A DNA stretch of 20,275 nucleotides from positions 1 to 20,275 of IMG/VR virus record IMGVR_UViG_3300005441_000039; one strand, written 5' to 3'. The notes beneath the pieces are model-generated. The model was not told the DNA's origin. It worked only from the letters and a program-made list of their open reading frames with translations, and did not search any database. Shown here piece after piece: positions 1 to 8,628 of this stretch. The stretch comes from a virus. Numbering within the stretch: position 1 is the first letter of the stretch; the number at the start of each line of letters is the position of its first letter. The translations under genes and the position numbers were made by a program.

Positions 1-1843
1 GGCCGGACTCGGCGGACGCAAGCGACAGCACGTCGGCGGCGTTGGCCGACAGCGTCGTGGCGCCGGACGATCCACCGACGGCGCCGTAGCCGCCGTTGCC
101 GCCGCCGCCGCCCACGCCCGGCCCGCCGTTCGCGGCGGCCGTGGCAACGGCCACGCCGAACCCGAGTGGTGCGGCCGCCTTATTGAACCCGGCGCCGCCC
201 GCGCTGCCGGCGAAGATCGAGCCCGATTGTCCTGCGACCGGCGGCGGCAGCGTCGCGCCGAAGTCGTACGCGACAATGCCGGGCCAGAAGGTGGCGACCG
301 CGCCGCCAGGGCCGCCGTTACTGTGGATGCGGCCGTTGTTGATCAGCATCGCGTTGAAGTTCTGCGGATACCCAGCGGGATTCCAGCTCACGCCCGCGTT
401 GATCGTCAGGATCACGAACTTGCACTCGCGCGTCGCCTTGTACTCCGATCCGGTGAGCGCGCAGCCCGGCACCGCCGTGACGCCATCCATCACGTGCGTG
501 CCGTCGGAGCCGTCGCGGTAATCGAACGAGATCACGACCGGATCGGGTACGACGCGCACGACCTCGTCGATCGCGAACTCGGCGCCAGTCCACTCCACCT
601 CTAGATCGTCGCGATCGAAGCGCACCTGTTCGAGCAGCGATACCTTGGTGACGATGCCCGACACGACGCCGCTGGTGAACACCAGCGTAAGCGTGCCGTC
701 GAGGTTGTCGGTGCAGGTGTCGATCTCGACGTACTGCCGGGCGCCCGTGGATAGCGTCAGCGCGAGCCGCCGGTGACCCAGCGACTCGAACCAGCTCGCG
801 TAGTCGCCGGCGCCGGCGACCGTCGAGCTCGAGACCTTGATCCCGCCGGCGACCGTCGAGACGTAGAGCAGGTCGGGCCGGTTGGTCGAGAGCAGGAACG
901 CGCCCTGCCGGCCGCGCAGCCGGCGCGTGAACGCCTTGAACCACGCCCAGTCGGCGCGATCGGTACTGTGGAACTTGAGCGAGCGCGCCCAGACGGATGT
1001 GTCCTGCCCGCCGATCCCGAGCGGCAGTCCGCCCAGGTCGACCGTCTCAGCGCCCGACAGCAGCGACTCGTTCGCGGTGCCGTCGATCTCGTTGGGCCGA
1101 TCCCAGATCAAGAGATCGCCGGCGGCCAGGGCGTCGACCGCCGCCAGGCCGGCCGCGAACTGCAGGAGCTCGGCTCCGCGGCCCATCGAGTCGACCCCGG
1201 CCCAGCCGAACGCCGCCGCCTGCGCATGCACGGTCCACAGGTCGACCGCGATCGGATAGCGTGCGAAGCCTTGCTGCGGATCGAGCAGGACTTGCAAGAG
1301 CGGCATGATCCGCCCGCCCTGCCGGCCCGCGGGCCCGGGCGTGATGTCGAGCTCGATGCTAGTCGGCGTCACGCTCTGCACGACGCCGATCGCCACGGCG
1401 CCGTTGCCGGCGACCACGGCCACCCGCTGGCGCGGCACCGCCCAGTCGGCGCGCGCTGTCGACGCCACGAACACGGTGTCGGCCGAGCTGCTCGCGATGA
1501 GCGAGAGCTCCTCGGTCGGCAGCGCGAGCAGGAAGATCGCGCCGCTCGCCGCCGACCGCATCAGCTGACCGCGGGCGTCGCGCGACTGACCGTCGAGCAG
1601 GAATGCCACGCCTTCGAAGCGCCGCTTGGGCTGGCCGAACGGCGAGCTCCGCGTCTCTTTGCCCGAGTAGCTCGTGAGGATATCGGTCGACCAACCGAGC
1701 TGCAGCATGGCGCCCGACTCGAGCGAGAGCACGAACGTGGCGGCGCCGTCCGCGCCGTAGCCCGGGACGAGCCCCACGATCCCGCGCCGGCCGCCCGCGA
1801 TGTGCTCGCCGATGTGCGAGCCGAGATGCTGGCCCAGGTGCAC
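1..1843 (-). CDS. Distal tail protein with glycine-rich C-terminal part (partial, runs off left edge)
   Basis: The reading frame is open from a GTG at 1843-1841 to the left edge, at least 614 codons, with no stop reached. The GTG lies 3 nt after the TAG of the preceding tail gene (1849-1847), so translation is probably coupled. No Shine-Dalgarno sequence is visible. The first part (to about residue 470) is mixed alpha/beta with no motif I can name. It includes a segment at about residues 295-328 (WAWFKAFTRRLRGRQGAFLL) common in large tail-tip or virion proteins. From about residue 475 the protein becomes rich in Gly, Ala, Asn and Ser. It has an LINNGRIHSNGGPGG-like stretch and then a Gly run (GGPGVGGGGGNGGYG), resembling distal fibre and tail-hub C-termini that pack as glycine-rich sheets or polyglycine helices. 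Position after the tape measure and another tail protein supports a tail-tip or fibre role. The family is not recognised and the true C-terminus lies outside the window. Confidence 0.8.
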   Translation of the reverse strand, partial: MHLGQHLGSHIGEHIAGGRRGIVGLVPGYGADGAATFVLSLESGAMLQLGWSTDILTSYSGKETRSSPFGQPKRRFEGVAFLLDGQSRDARGQLMRSAASGAIFLLALPTEELSLIASSSADTVFVASTARADWAVPRQRVAVVAGNGAVAIGVVQSVTPTSIELDITPGPAGRQGGRIMPLLQVLLDPQQGFARYPIAVDLWTVHAQAAAFGWAGVDSMGRGAELLQFAAGLAAVDALAAGDLLIWDRPNEIDGTANESLLSGAETVDLGGLPLGIGGQDTSVWARSLKFHSTDRADWAWFKAFTRRLRGRQGAFLLSTNRPDLLYVSTVAGGIKVSSSTVAGAGDYASWFESLGHRRLALTLSTGARQYVEIDTCTDNLDGTLTLVFTSGVVSGIVTKVSLLEQVRFDRDDLEVEWTGAEFAIDEVVRVVPDPVVISFDYRDGSDGTHVMDGVTAVPGCALTGSEYKATRECKFVILTINAGVSWNPAGYPQNFNAMLINNGRIHSNGGPGGAVATFWPGIVAYDFGATLPPPVAGQSGSIFAGSAGGAGFNKAAAPLGFGVAVATAAANGGPGVGGGGGNGGYGAVGGSSGATTLSANAADVLSLASAESG

Positions 1844-1846
1844 CGG

Positions 1847-4800
1847 CTAGCCTCCGTCGAGCGTGCCCGGGATCCGCGTGCCGTCGAGCGCGAGCGTGAA
1901 CGTCGCCCGGTCCTTGGTGTCCGCGGCGTCGCGGAAGTGCTCGACGCCGGCCGCGGTGATCCCCAGGCCGGACGCCTTGGCCACGAACAGCGACCACTGG
2001 ATCCGTAGCCGCTCGAGAAACGTCCGCGAGCCCACCGGCCCGCCGGCCTCGATCACGAACGAGAACACGGTCGCGACCACGGTGTCGATGACGCCGGTGA
2101 CTATCGACTGGACCGCGGCTTTCATGTTGCCACTGGCGTCGAGCGCGGCCGGGAGCCTGGTCTGGATATCGTCGGTGTCCGCCTGCAGCGTTGCGACCGC
2201 GGCGGCCGAGGCCCGGCTGGTCACTGTCGCGTCGAGGTTGTCGATCGCGGTGGCGCGGCCCGACGTGAGCCGGCCGGTCAAGGTTGTCAGGTCCGTCTGC
2301 GCGGTTGTCAGCGCCGCGGTGGTCGCGATGCCCGACTGGATCTCGGCGACGGCATCGCTGGCGAGTGCGTTGGCGTTGATCGCGTTGGTCGAGAACTTGG
2401 CCGCGGTGATCGCGCCGTCCGCGATCGAGTTGGCGCCGAGCGCGTTCGTGGCGACGAGCGCGACGACGACGCTGGGGAACCCTGCCACGGAGTCGGCGTG
2501 CACGGCGGTGCCGAGCCACGAGCCGACGTCCGCGGCGATCTTCCCGCCGACCAGCGCGGCCGGCAGCCGGGCCTGGATATCGTCGGTGTCAGCCTGCAGT
2601 GTCGTCAGGCGCGTCTGAATGTCGTCGGTGTCCGCCTGCGTCGTCGCCAGTGCGGCCGCCGCGGCGCGCGTGGTGATCGCAGCGTCGAGGTTGTCGACCA
2701 GGCCCGCCCGGGTCGGCGTCCACGTCGCCGACGACAGCGCGGTGCTCGAGGGCGCGCGGCTCGACACGGTGGCGTCAAGGTTGTCGATTGCGGTCGCGCG
2801 ACCGGACGTGAGACGGCCGGTCAGCGTGGTCAAGTCCGTCTGCGCGGTGGTGAGCGCCGTGGCCGCGGCGCGCGTCGAGATCGCGGCGTCGAGATTCGTC
2901 ATGCCCCAGGCTGCCGCATCGTTGCGATCGACGGCGACCACGTCGAACGCAATATCAGCGTTGGTCATGGCGCCCGTACTGGTCACGATGATCGTGGCGA
3001 CGCCGAGCGTGTTGGTGTGCGCCGTCGTGAGCGCCATATTGTACAGCCCGCCGCCGAGGTCGGTGATCGTCGGCGTAATCGTGGCGTGCGAGGTCCCGCC
3101 TTTTTTGCAGAGGCTGACCACGAACACGGTAAGCCCGGCCAGGAGCGCGCCGGTCGTCGAGCTGCGCATCGTGAACCGAACGTCGTCGGCGGTGGACAGC
3201 TTGAGGGTCTGCATGGGGATCCTTCTCCGGGACGCGAACGCGACGCCGACGGTCAGACCGACGGCGATGTCGAACGTCGACGTTCCCGGCGTACCGAACC
3301 CGCTCCAGCCTTTGCTTGTGCCGTCGTTGTAGGTCGCGAAGTAGTTGCGGGTGCTGTCGCAGACCTGCGCGGTGAACGCGCCCGCGCCGCCGGCGATCGT
3401 GACGCTCGTGATGTACTCGGCGCTCACGCCGTCGTCGGCGTAGATCTTGACGGTGCCACCGTCCGCCGCGGCGACGCCGCCGATCGCGACCGCGCCGGCA
3501 ACGGTGAACGCGATGTCGTGGAGCGTGATCCACTGACTTGCGGACCAGTGATGCCCGGTGCCAACGGCGCAGCCTAGTCGCCAGCGTCGGGACACCGGCA
3601 GCTCCATCCCGACACGTCCAAAGGACGATCGCCTGATCCACTGCGCGATCGGTCGCATCGTCTCGCGACGACTCCACTGGGGAGTGCCTGTTATGACGTT
3701 TCCGCCGGAGGCGGGAAATTCATCCTGATACCATCCATCGCCGCAGTCCTCTCCGGTCTGACGCTCGACCCCCAGGGAGTACGATATCCCCGGGTACGAA
3801 TAGGCGCGTATTCCGAGATCACACCAAGCGCTGGATAGCATCCACGGGGTCGAGGGAAAACTGGGGATACGATCTGCCGCGGTGACGTAGGCAGCGTAGT
3901 CTCCGAACGCGGTATGCGATACCAGGCTGTAGCCGCAGGATCGATTGCCGCTGCCAATCCCCTGCGCCGGGATGTCCGCCGTGTAGTTCACGATCGCGTA
4001 CCCACTGAACTCTACGCTTGGCGTGATATTCAGACTCGCTCGCACATTAACCGCTAGCCGGTTGGTTCCACGGACCAGCGCCCACGCCGACGAGTCATGA
4101 TCGCACCGTCGAGTGTAGATCCGCGTTCCAGCGCAGGAGACAGTTCCGAACGATATGTTGGCGATGACCGTGGCGCGCGCGCCCTGCCCCGTTGCGTTCA
4201 CGAACGAACTCAGAGCCACCTGATTTTGATCGAACACGACCACGCCGGACTGCAGCATCGTGATCGTGCCGGGCTCCTGTACCTCAAGTTGTGCGACGTA
4301 CTGATGCCCGTCGGCGGCGAGCACCCCAAACATCATGGCGGTTGTCCCACGATCGTTGGCAACCACCGAGCGGCACGAGTGAAGCTCGCGTGTCGTGCCG
4401 CTCACCGTGAACGTGTAGGTCACCACGAGCACCGCCGACAGATTCGCGAAGCTGTTCGAGGCGAGGTTGGACTTCGCGATCAGTGCATGGACGGCGTTCG
4501 TCGTGATCGAGTACGGCGCGACGGTCAGGTCGACGATGTCCCTGTACTGCGCGCCGACGCCGATCGCGTGCTTGCACACGGCGCGCGCATCGTAGGTGCC
4601 GCCGGAGTCGAGCTTGAGCGAGAGCGTGGTATCGCCGGTTCCGGTGGTGGAATAGTCGTGCGCCGTGACCCGCAGGTAGATCTGCTTGAAGGTCTTGCTG
4701 GCTTCGGGACAAAACGTCGACAGGTTCGGGATCTGGTTGGCTGCCGCGTCGGAAACGCCGCCGGTGGTTCCGATCTCAATATCTGACGTCGTCAGCGTCG

Positions 4801-5299
4801 TGTAGTGCCCCTGGATCGGGATCTCGATCGTCTTGACGTGCGTCGCTGCCGTGTTGTCGTAGTCGTAGGTGACGTGCAACTCGGCCGTGAGGTTGTTCGC
4901 CGACGCTGCCGTGCTGTGCGAGAAGGCCACTCCGACCTGGCAGGTTTGCGAAGCGCCGCTGCCGAAGTTCGTCAGGAAGTACGCGGTAACGTCGCGCTCG
5001 ACGATCAGCGTTTCGTGTCCGATATAGTTCAACGCGAATGGGGCGTAGTCCACGTCGTCGAAGGCCACCGCGCCCAGCTTGATACCCAGTCGCCAACCGA
5101 GAACGCCGTTGAGTGCCGTGTATGTATCGCGGCACGTAACCCGCAGCCTCACCGAGCGGATCGTCCGGGTCAGCTCGGGCATGTCGATCGTGATCGCCGC
5201 GAAGTCATGCCTCGTCGCCGTCGCCAGCGTTGTGTTCGTGGCAAGCGTCGTGATCCGCGTCGCGAACGCCCAGGAAACGGTCTTACTCGCGGTGGCCAC
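1847..5299 (-). CDS. Large tail/fibre-like structural protein, 1150 aa, with internal repeats
   Basis: Starts at GTG 5299-5297, which shares its G with the TAG stop of the upstream 112-residue gene, implying translational coupling. The first about 620 residues are beta-rich and unusually rich in Cys, Tyr and aromatic residues. They look like tandem beta-sandwich domains: two stretches end in similar VTY-type strands (HVTYDYDN and VVTYTFTV). A middle portion resembles the Ig-like or carbohydrate-binding modules seen in tail proteins. The C-terminal third (about residues 790-1060) is low complexity and repetitive: LDAAISTRAA / LDATVSSRAP units, three QADTDDIQ(T/A)RL units, and a 35-residue block present twice. 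Such repeats often form trimeric coiled or beta-helical shafts. Function (fibre shaft, side fibre or tail-tip receptor binding) is inferred from position and composition. GC falls in the middle part (about 3540-4300). Confidence 0.8.
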   Translation of the reverse strand: MATASKTVSWAFATRITTLATNTTLATATRHDFAAITIDMPELTRTIRSVRLRVTCRDTYTALNGVLGWRLGIKLGAVAFDDVDYAPFALNYIGHETLIVERDVTAYFLTNFGSGASQTCQVGVAFSHSTAASANNLTAELHVTYDYDNTAATHVKTIEIPIQGHYTTLTTSDIEIGTTGGVSDAAANQIPNLSTFCPEASKTFKQIYLRVTAHDYSTTGTGDTTLSLKLDSGGTYDARAVCKHAIGVGAQYRDIVDLTVAPYSITTNAVHALIAKSNLASNSFANLSAVLVVTYTFTVSGTTRELHSCRSVVANDRGTTAMMFGVLAADGHQYVAQLEVQEPGTITMLQSGVVVFDQNQVALSSFVNATGQGARATVIANISFGTVSCAGTRIYTRRCDHDSSAWALVRGTNRLAVNVRASLNITPSVEFSGYAIVNYTADIPAQGIGSGNRSCGYSLVSHTAFGDYAAYVTAADRIPSFPSTPWMLSSAWCDLGIRAYSYPGISYSLGVERQTGEDCGDGWYQDEFPASGGNVITGTPQWSRRETMRPIAQWIRRSSFGRVGMELPVSRRWRLGCAVGTGHHWSASQWITLHDIAFTVAGAVAIGGVAAADGGTVKIYADDGVSAEYITSVTIAGGAGAFTAQVCDSTRNYFATYNDGTSKGWSGFGTPGTSTFDIAVGLTVGVAFASRRRIPMQTLKLSTADDVRFTMRSSTTGALLAGLTVFVVSLCKKGGTSHATITPTITDLGGGLYNMALTTAHTNTLGVATIIVTSTGAMTNADIAFDVVAVDRNDAAAWGMTNLDAAISTRAAATALTTAQTDLTTLTGRLTSGRATAIDNLDATVSSRAPSSTALSSATWTPTRAGLVDNLDAAITTRAAAAALATTQADTDDIQTRLTTLQADTDDIQARLPAALVGGKIAADVGSWLGTAVHADSVAGFPSVVVALVATNALGANSIADGAITAAKFSTNAINANALASDAVAEIQSGIATTAALTTAQTDLTTLTGRLTSGRATAIDNLDATVTSRASAAAVATLQADTDDIQTRLPAALDASGNMKAAVQSIVTGVIDTVVATVFSFVIEAGGPVGSRTFLERLRIQWSLFVAKASGLGITAAGVEHFRDAADTKDRATFTLALDGTRIPGTLDGG
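2227..2320 (-). repeat. Direct repeat copy 2 within the large tail gene
   Basis: Encodes the block TAQTDLTTLTGRLTSGRATA plus IDNLDATV at about residues 994-1025 of the 1150-residue tail protein. It matches the block at 2769-2861 almost perfectly in protein, while the DNA differs at about 14 positions, all of which I read as synonymous. Confidence 0.85.
2769..2861 (-). repeat. Direct repeat copy 1 within the large tail gene
   Basis: First copy in translation order (about residues 813-844) of the block repeated at 2227-2320, about 540 bp away in the same orientation. The flanking codons differ (following TVSSRA here, TVTSRA in the other copy). Confidence 0.85.
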
Positions 5300-5637
5300 T
5301 ACGGCACCTCGGGCTGTGGCATCGCGGCCCGCTCGCGCGCCGTGCTCTGCGTGTCGTCGACGATATCCTCGAAGTCCTCGGCGAGCGTGGCGTCGAGGTC
5401 ATCCTTCGTCGCCGAGCGCGTGACGGTGTTGACCACGGCCCCGGCGGCGTTGCGGACCTCGAGTTGCACGGTCAGGGTCCACGGCGGCACGTTGACGATC
5501 TCCACCCGGACCGAGACGCGGGGGTCGGTCCACAGCGCCGCGATCCGCGCGCGCAGGACGTCGACCCGATGGGGCTTGCCCTGGCGCCACCACGTGCGGG
5601 CGATTGCCGCGACGGCGGCCAGTGCTGGTGCTGCCAC
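5299..5637 (-). CDS. Unrecognised 112-aa tail-region protein
   Basis: Starts at GTG 5637-5635 and ends in TAG 5301-5299, overlapping the next start by one base. The N-terminus is Ala-rich (AAPALAAVAAIARTWWRQG) but contains Arg and two Trp. It is too polar to be a convincing membrane segment and no signal peptidase site is evident. The middle (residues about 40-75) alternates Val/Leu/Glu like a beta-sheet (VSVRVEIVNVPPWTLTVQLEVRN cut short here). The C-terminus is acidic. I do not recognise the family. Its place between tape measure and the large tail protein suggests a small tail-tip component or assembly factor. It is preceded by the shared two-block element rather than a Shine-Dalgarno sequence, and this supports the GTG start. 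Confidence 0.7.
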   Translation of the reverse strand: MAAPALAAVAAIARTWWRQGKPHRVDVLRARIAALWTDPRVSVRVEIVNVPPWTLTVQLEVRNAAGAVVNTVTRSATKDDLDATLAEDFEDIVDDTQSTARERAAMPQPEVP

Positions 5638-5674
5638 GGCCCAAGGCTCGCGCGGGCGGGCGCGTGGGTCGATA
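5638..5674 (-). promoter_or_regulatory. Two-block start-proximal element upstream of the 112-aa gene
   Basis: In the sense direction: TATCGACCC (5674-5666), 14 nt, GCGAGCCTTG (5651-5642), then GGCC and GTG. Block 1 differs by one base from the consensus TTTCGACCC. Distance from block 1 to start is 28 nt. The gap (5638-5696) holds no other gene. Confidence 0.6.
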
Positions 5675-5696
5675 CGCCGCCGCCGTCAGCGCAGCG

Positions 5697-8612
5697 TCAG
5701 CGCCGGCTGCGCACGGCGCCCTGGTTGGCCCGCAGCGTGTTGAGCACGGCCGAGGCACCGTCGCGGCTCTTGATCGCCGCCACGCCCACCGACTTGTCGA
5801 AATGATTGTGGATGTGCACCGCCGGCGCAGCCTGCCGCGCCGGGGCGCCGCCGCGCTGCTGCTCGGGCGTCTGGATCGTCACGCGCTCGCCCGGCGTGGC
5901 CTTGAACGCGACCACCTGCGAGTCGGTGCCGCCGGAGCCGCCGACGATCCCGGAGCCGCCGGTGGCCGCGCCGAAAATCGTGCCGGCGAGCGCGTCGAGC
6001 GCGTTGCCCTCCGACGGTTTGAACAGGCCCATGAACGCCATCACGGCCTGCATCGCAAGCTGCTTCACGATCAGCTTCTCGATGTCGGAGATCATCGAGC
6101 CCACCATGTCGCCCCACGCCACCTTGCCACCGCTGGCCGCGGTAGCGATCGCGTCGGCGAACGTGTTGACGTCGTCGACCAGCGTGCCAGCCAGGGCTTT
6201 GCCGAAGCCTTCGGTCTGCTGGCTCATCTGCGTGGTCATGTCCGCGAGCACAGCCGCGAGGCCCTGAGCTGCAGGCTTCGTCGCGTCGTACAGCCGCTTC
6301 GCCTCGAGCAGCTCCTTGTTGGCGCGTTGACGGTCGATCACGCCAGCATGCAGCGCGCTGTTGACCGATCGGATCGCCGCCTCATAGGCGTTGATCGGTC
6401 CCTTGATCCTGTCGAAGATCTCCCCGTAGCCGCCGAGCGCCGCCTTGGCCTTGTCGTACGTGCTCGTGGCCTCCCTGGTCAGCGTGCTTAGCTGGCCCTC
6501 TGTGAGCGCGTGCTCGACCTCTGCGCCGTGGATCGCGTCGAGCCGTTCCTTGTACACCCGCTGCGCCTCGCCCAGGCTCAGGACGAGCTCGCGCGACTTG
6601 GCGAGCTCGTCGTTGTACTCGCGCGTCGAGGGCGCCAACTCGCCGGCAGCCTTGCGCTGGGTCTCCACGAGCGCAGCCAGCTTCCCGCCGTCGTCCTGTG
6701 CGAGCTTCGTCGCTGCCGTGTCGACGCCCACGCTGACCGCGATCCCCTTGAACGTTCGCGGCCCGAGCATCGCAGCCTGGCGCGCCGTCAGGGCCGGAGC
6801 TCCGGCGGTCGCGATCCCCATGCCTTTGAGCAGCGCCGCGTTGTACTGCTGCGCGTCGAGATAGCCCGAGCGAAATAGCGCGTTCAGCCCGGCGACCCGC
6901 TCGGACGCCTCCCGGATCGGATCTTCGAACTCGTGCCACAGCTTGATTGCGGCGGGCAGCCGGCCACCGTTGATCGTCGTGATCAGCCCCTCGTACGCCT
7001 TCTGGTACTCGTCGGCGGTGAGCTGGCCCTTGACCTGTTCAGCCTTCAGGTTCGCGAGCTGCTTGCGTGCGTCTTCGACGGGCTCCTTGATCGAACGCAG
7101 CAGCTTGAACTGTGCACCGAGTCCCGTTTTGTCCGATCCCCACGGGTCGGCGAAGATGCCGGCGACGATGCCGGCCGTCTGGCCGAATTCCTTGAGCCTG
7201 TCGATCGCCAGCGGCAGCGCGTCGACTGCATCCTTCAGATCTTTGACGAAGCTATTGACGATCGCGTCGCCGGCGCGGATCGACGCGGCGCGCGCGTCCT
7301 CGGCCTTGGCGACGAACTCGGTCATGACGTCGGCCCACGTTTTCCGTAGCCCACGCATCTGGTCCATCATGCCCTGGATGCCTTCGTAGTCGACGGGCGT
7401 GAGGTTGTGAGCGACGTCGATCGCCTTGCGGATCGCGTCGCCACGCGAGTCGCCCTTACTGACAAACAGATCGACGGTACGCGAAAAGGCTTCGGTCTCT
7501 TGCTGCGCGGTCCGCTGGATCTTGCCGAACGCGACATGGATACCGTCGGCGGAGGTGATGAGCGAATCGAGTAACTCGCCGACCTTGATCTTCCCGGAGT
7601 CAACGAGCGCGGTCAGTCCCTGTCGCGTCGTCTTGAAGTGCGCCATCCAGTTCGTCGCGATCTCCGGCACCTCACGCATGATCATGTTGAGCTCGCGCTG
7701 TTCGATGTGGCCGCGCGCAGCCGCATAGGTGAGCCGCGAGACCAGGCTGCCGACGCTCTCGAGCGGCTTGCCTGCAACCTGCGCTGCCTCGCCGAGCGTC
7801 TTCAGAAGCTGGATCTGCTCGCCGTGTGAATAGTTGAGCTCGTCGGTGCCATCTCGAACAGCGTCGTACAGGTCGATCGTCGTCCGGTAGTTCGAGTGCA
7901 GATCGTGCGCGAGGACGATCTGTTCGGACACGATCTGGTTCACGTCGTGCGACGAGTCGACGAACTTGACCGCTGTGTTGTTGGCTTCGATGTACGCGTC
8001 CCGGAGGTACAAGAAGTGCTCGGCGAGCTCCTTGACCTTGGAGATTCCTTCGGTGATGCCCAGGGCTGCCGCGCCGCCGAGCGCGCCCTGAATCCCGGCG
8101 CCGATACCTGGTCCCGACGGCGCGACCGGTGCGCCCGAGCCGGCACCGCCGAGCCCGATCGTCGACGTCGCCTGCGCGGTCTGCGCCGACGCGCTGTCGC
8201 GATGCGCTTTGGTCAGGTGCTCCATCTCCGCAGCGAACTCGGCGGTCGACAGCGCGCCGCGTCTGTGGAGCTTGTCGAGCGCCACAAGCTCGAGGTTGTA
8301 CTCTCGCAACGGCCCGCGGATCCGCTCGACGATCCCGGCCTCGCGCTCGAACTGCGCGTTGAGCGCCGCGAACGGGTTGGCGTAGCGCGCGAGCTTCGAG
8401 AGCGTGTCCTCCTGCGCCCTGGCGGCGGCGGTTGCCTTGGCCAGCGCAGCGGCCGCGGCTACAGCGCCCGCAGCCACCTTGGCGCCTGCCTCGGCCCCCG
8501 CCGCGCCCGTGTGCTTGGCCGCCACGGTAGCCTTCCCGAGCCCTTGTTCGACGCGGGCGACAGCGGCTTCGGCGGCCTGGGTCTGGATCTGGACCATCAA
8601 CTGGAAGCTCAT
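5697..8612 (-). CDS. Tail tape measure protein, 971 aa
   Basis: Sets tail length and is carried inside the tail tube. The ATG at 8612 lies 16 nt after the stop of the frameshift product. The N-terminal 70 residues are Ala-rich helix. Residues about 200-390 match the tape-measure N-terminal domain common in phages and prophages (NNTAVKFVDSSHDVNQIV, then LNMIMREVPEIATNWMAHFK and LLDSLITSADGIHVAFGKIQ). Residues 850-930 have the usual hydrophobic, Gly-rich end with ATPGERVTIQTPEQQ, followed by AVHIHNHFDKS. At least four degenerate copies of a 40-residue helical unit lie at about 98-137, 506-545, 562-600 and 735-775. At roughly 0.15 nm per helical residue the predicted tail is about 145 nm, an inference. 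It follows the chaperone genes directly, the standard order. Confidence 0.93.
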   Translation of the reverse strand: MSFQLMVQIQTQAAEAAVARVEQGLGKATVAAKHTGAAGAEAGAKVAAGAVAAAAALAKATAAARAQEDTLSKLARYANPFAALNAQFEREAGIVERIRGPLREYNLELVALDKLHRRGALSTAEFAAEMEHLTKAHRDSASAQTAQATSTIGLGGAGSGAPVAPSGPGIGAGIQGALGGAAALGITEGISKVKELAEHFLYLRDAYIEANNTAVKFVDSSHDVNQIVSEQIVLAHDLHSNYRTTIDLYDAVRDGTDELNYSHGEQIQLLKTLGEAAQVAGKPLESVGSLVSRLTYAAARGHIEQRELNMIMREVPEIATNWMAHFKTTRQGLTALVDSGKIKVGELLDSLITSADGIHVAFGKIQRTAQQETEAFSRTVDLFVSKGDSRGDAIRKAIDVAHNLTPVDYEGIQGMMDQMRGLRKTWADVMTEFVAKAEDARAASIRAGDAIVNSFVKDLKDAVDALPLAIDRLKEFGQTAGIVAGIFADPWGSDKTGLGAQFKLLRSIKEPVEDARKQLANLKAEQVKGQLTADEYQKAYEGLITTINGGRLPAAIKLWHEFEDPIREASERVAGLNALFRSGYLDAQQYNAALLKGMGIATAGAPALTARQAAMLGPRTFKGIAVSVGVDTAATKLAQDDGGKLAALVETQRKAAGELAPSTREYNDELAKSRELVLSLGEAQRVYKERLDAIHGAEVEHALTEGQLSTLTREATSTYDKAKAALGGYGEIFDRIKGPINAYEAAIRSVNSALHAGVIDRQRANKELLEAKRLYDATKPAAQGLAAVLADMTTQMSQQTEGFGKALAGTLVDDVNTFADAIATAASGGKVAWGDMVGSMISDIEKLIVKQLAMQAVMAFMGLFKPSEGNALDALAGTIFGAATGGSGIVGGSGGTDSQVVAFKATPGERVTIQTPEQQRGGAPARQAAPAVHIHNHFDKSVGVAAIKSRDGASAVLNTLRANQGAVRSRR

Positions 8613-8628
8613 AGGCGCGCCCCTGGGC

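Noticed and set aside
96-521. 141-codon Pro-rich open frame on the plus strand
   Set aside because: The Pro runs are the reverse complement of glycine codons in the distal tail gene.
3101-3106. Run of six T (A6 in the sense strand) as a possible frameshift site in the large tail gene
   Set aside because: The gene frame continues normally through it and no alternate frame of useful length opens there.
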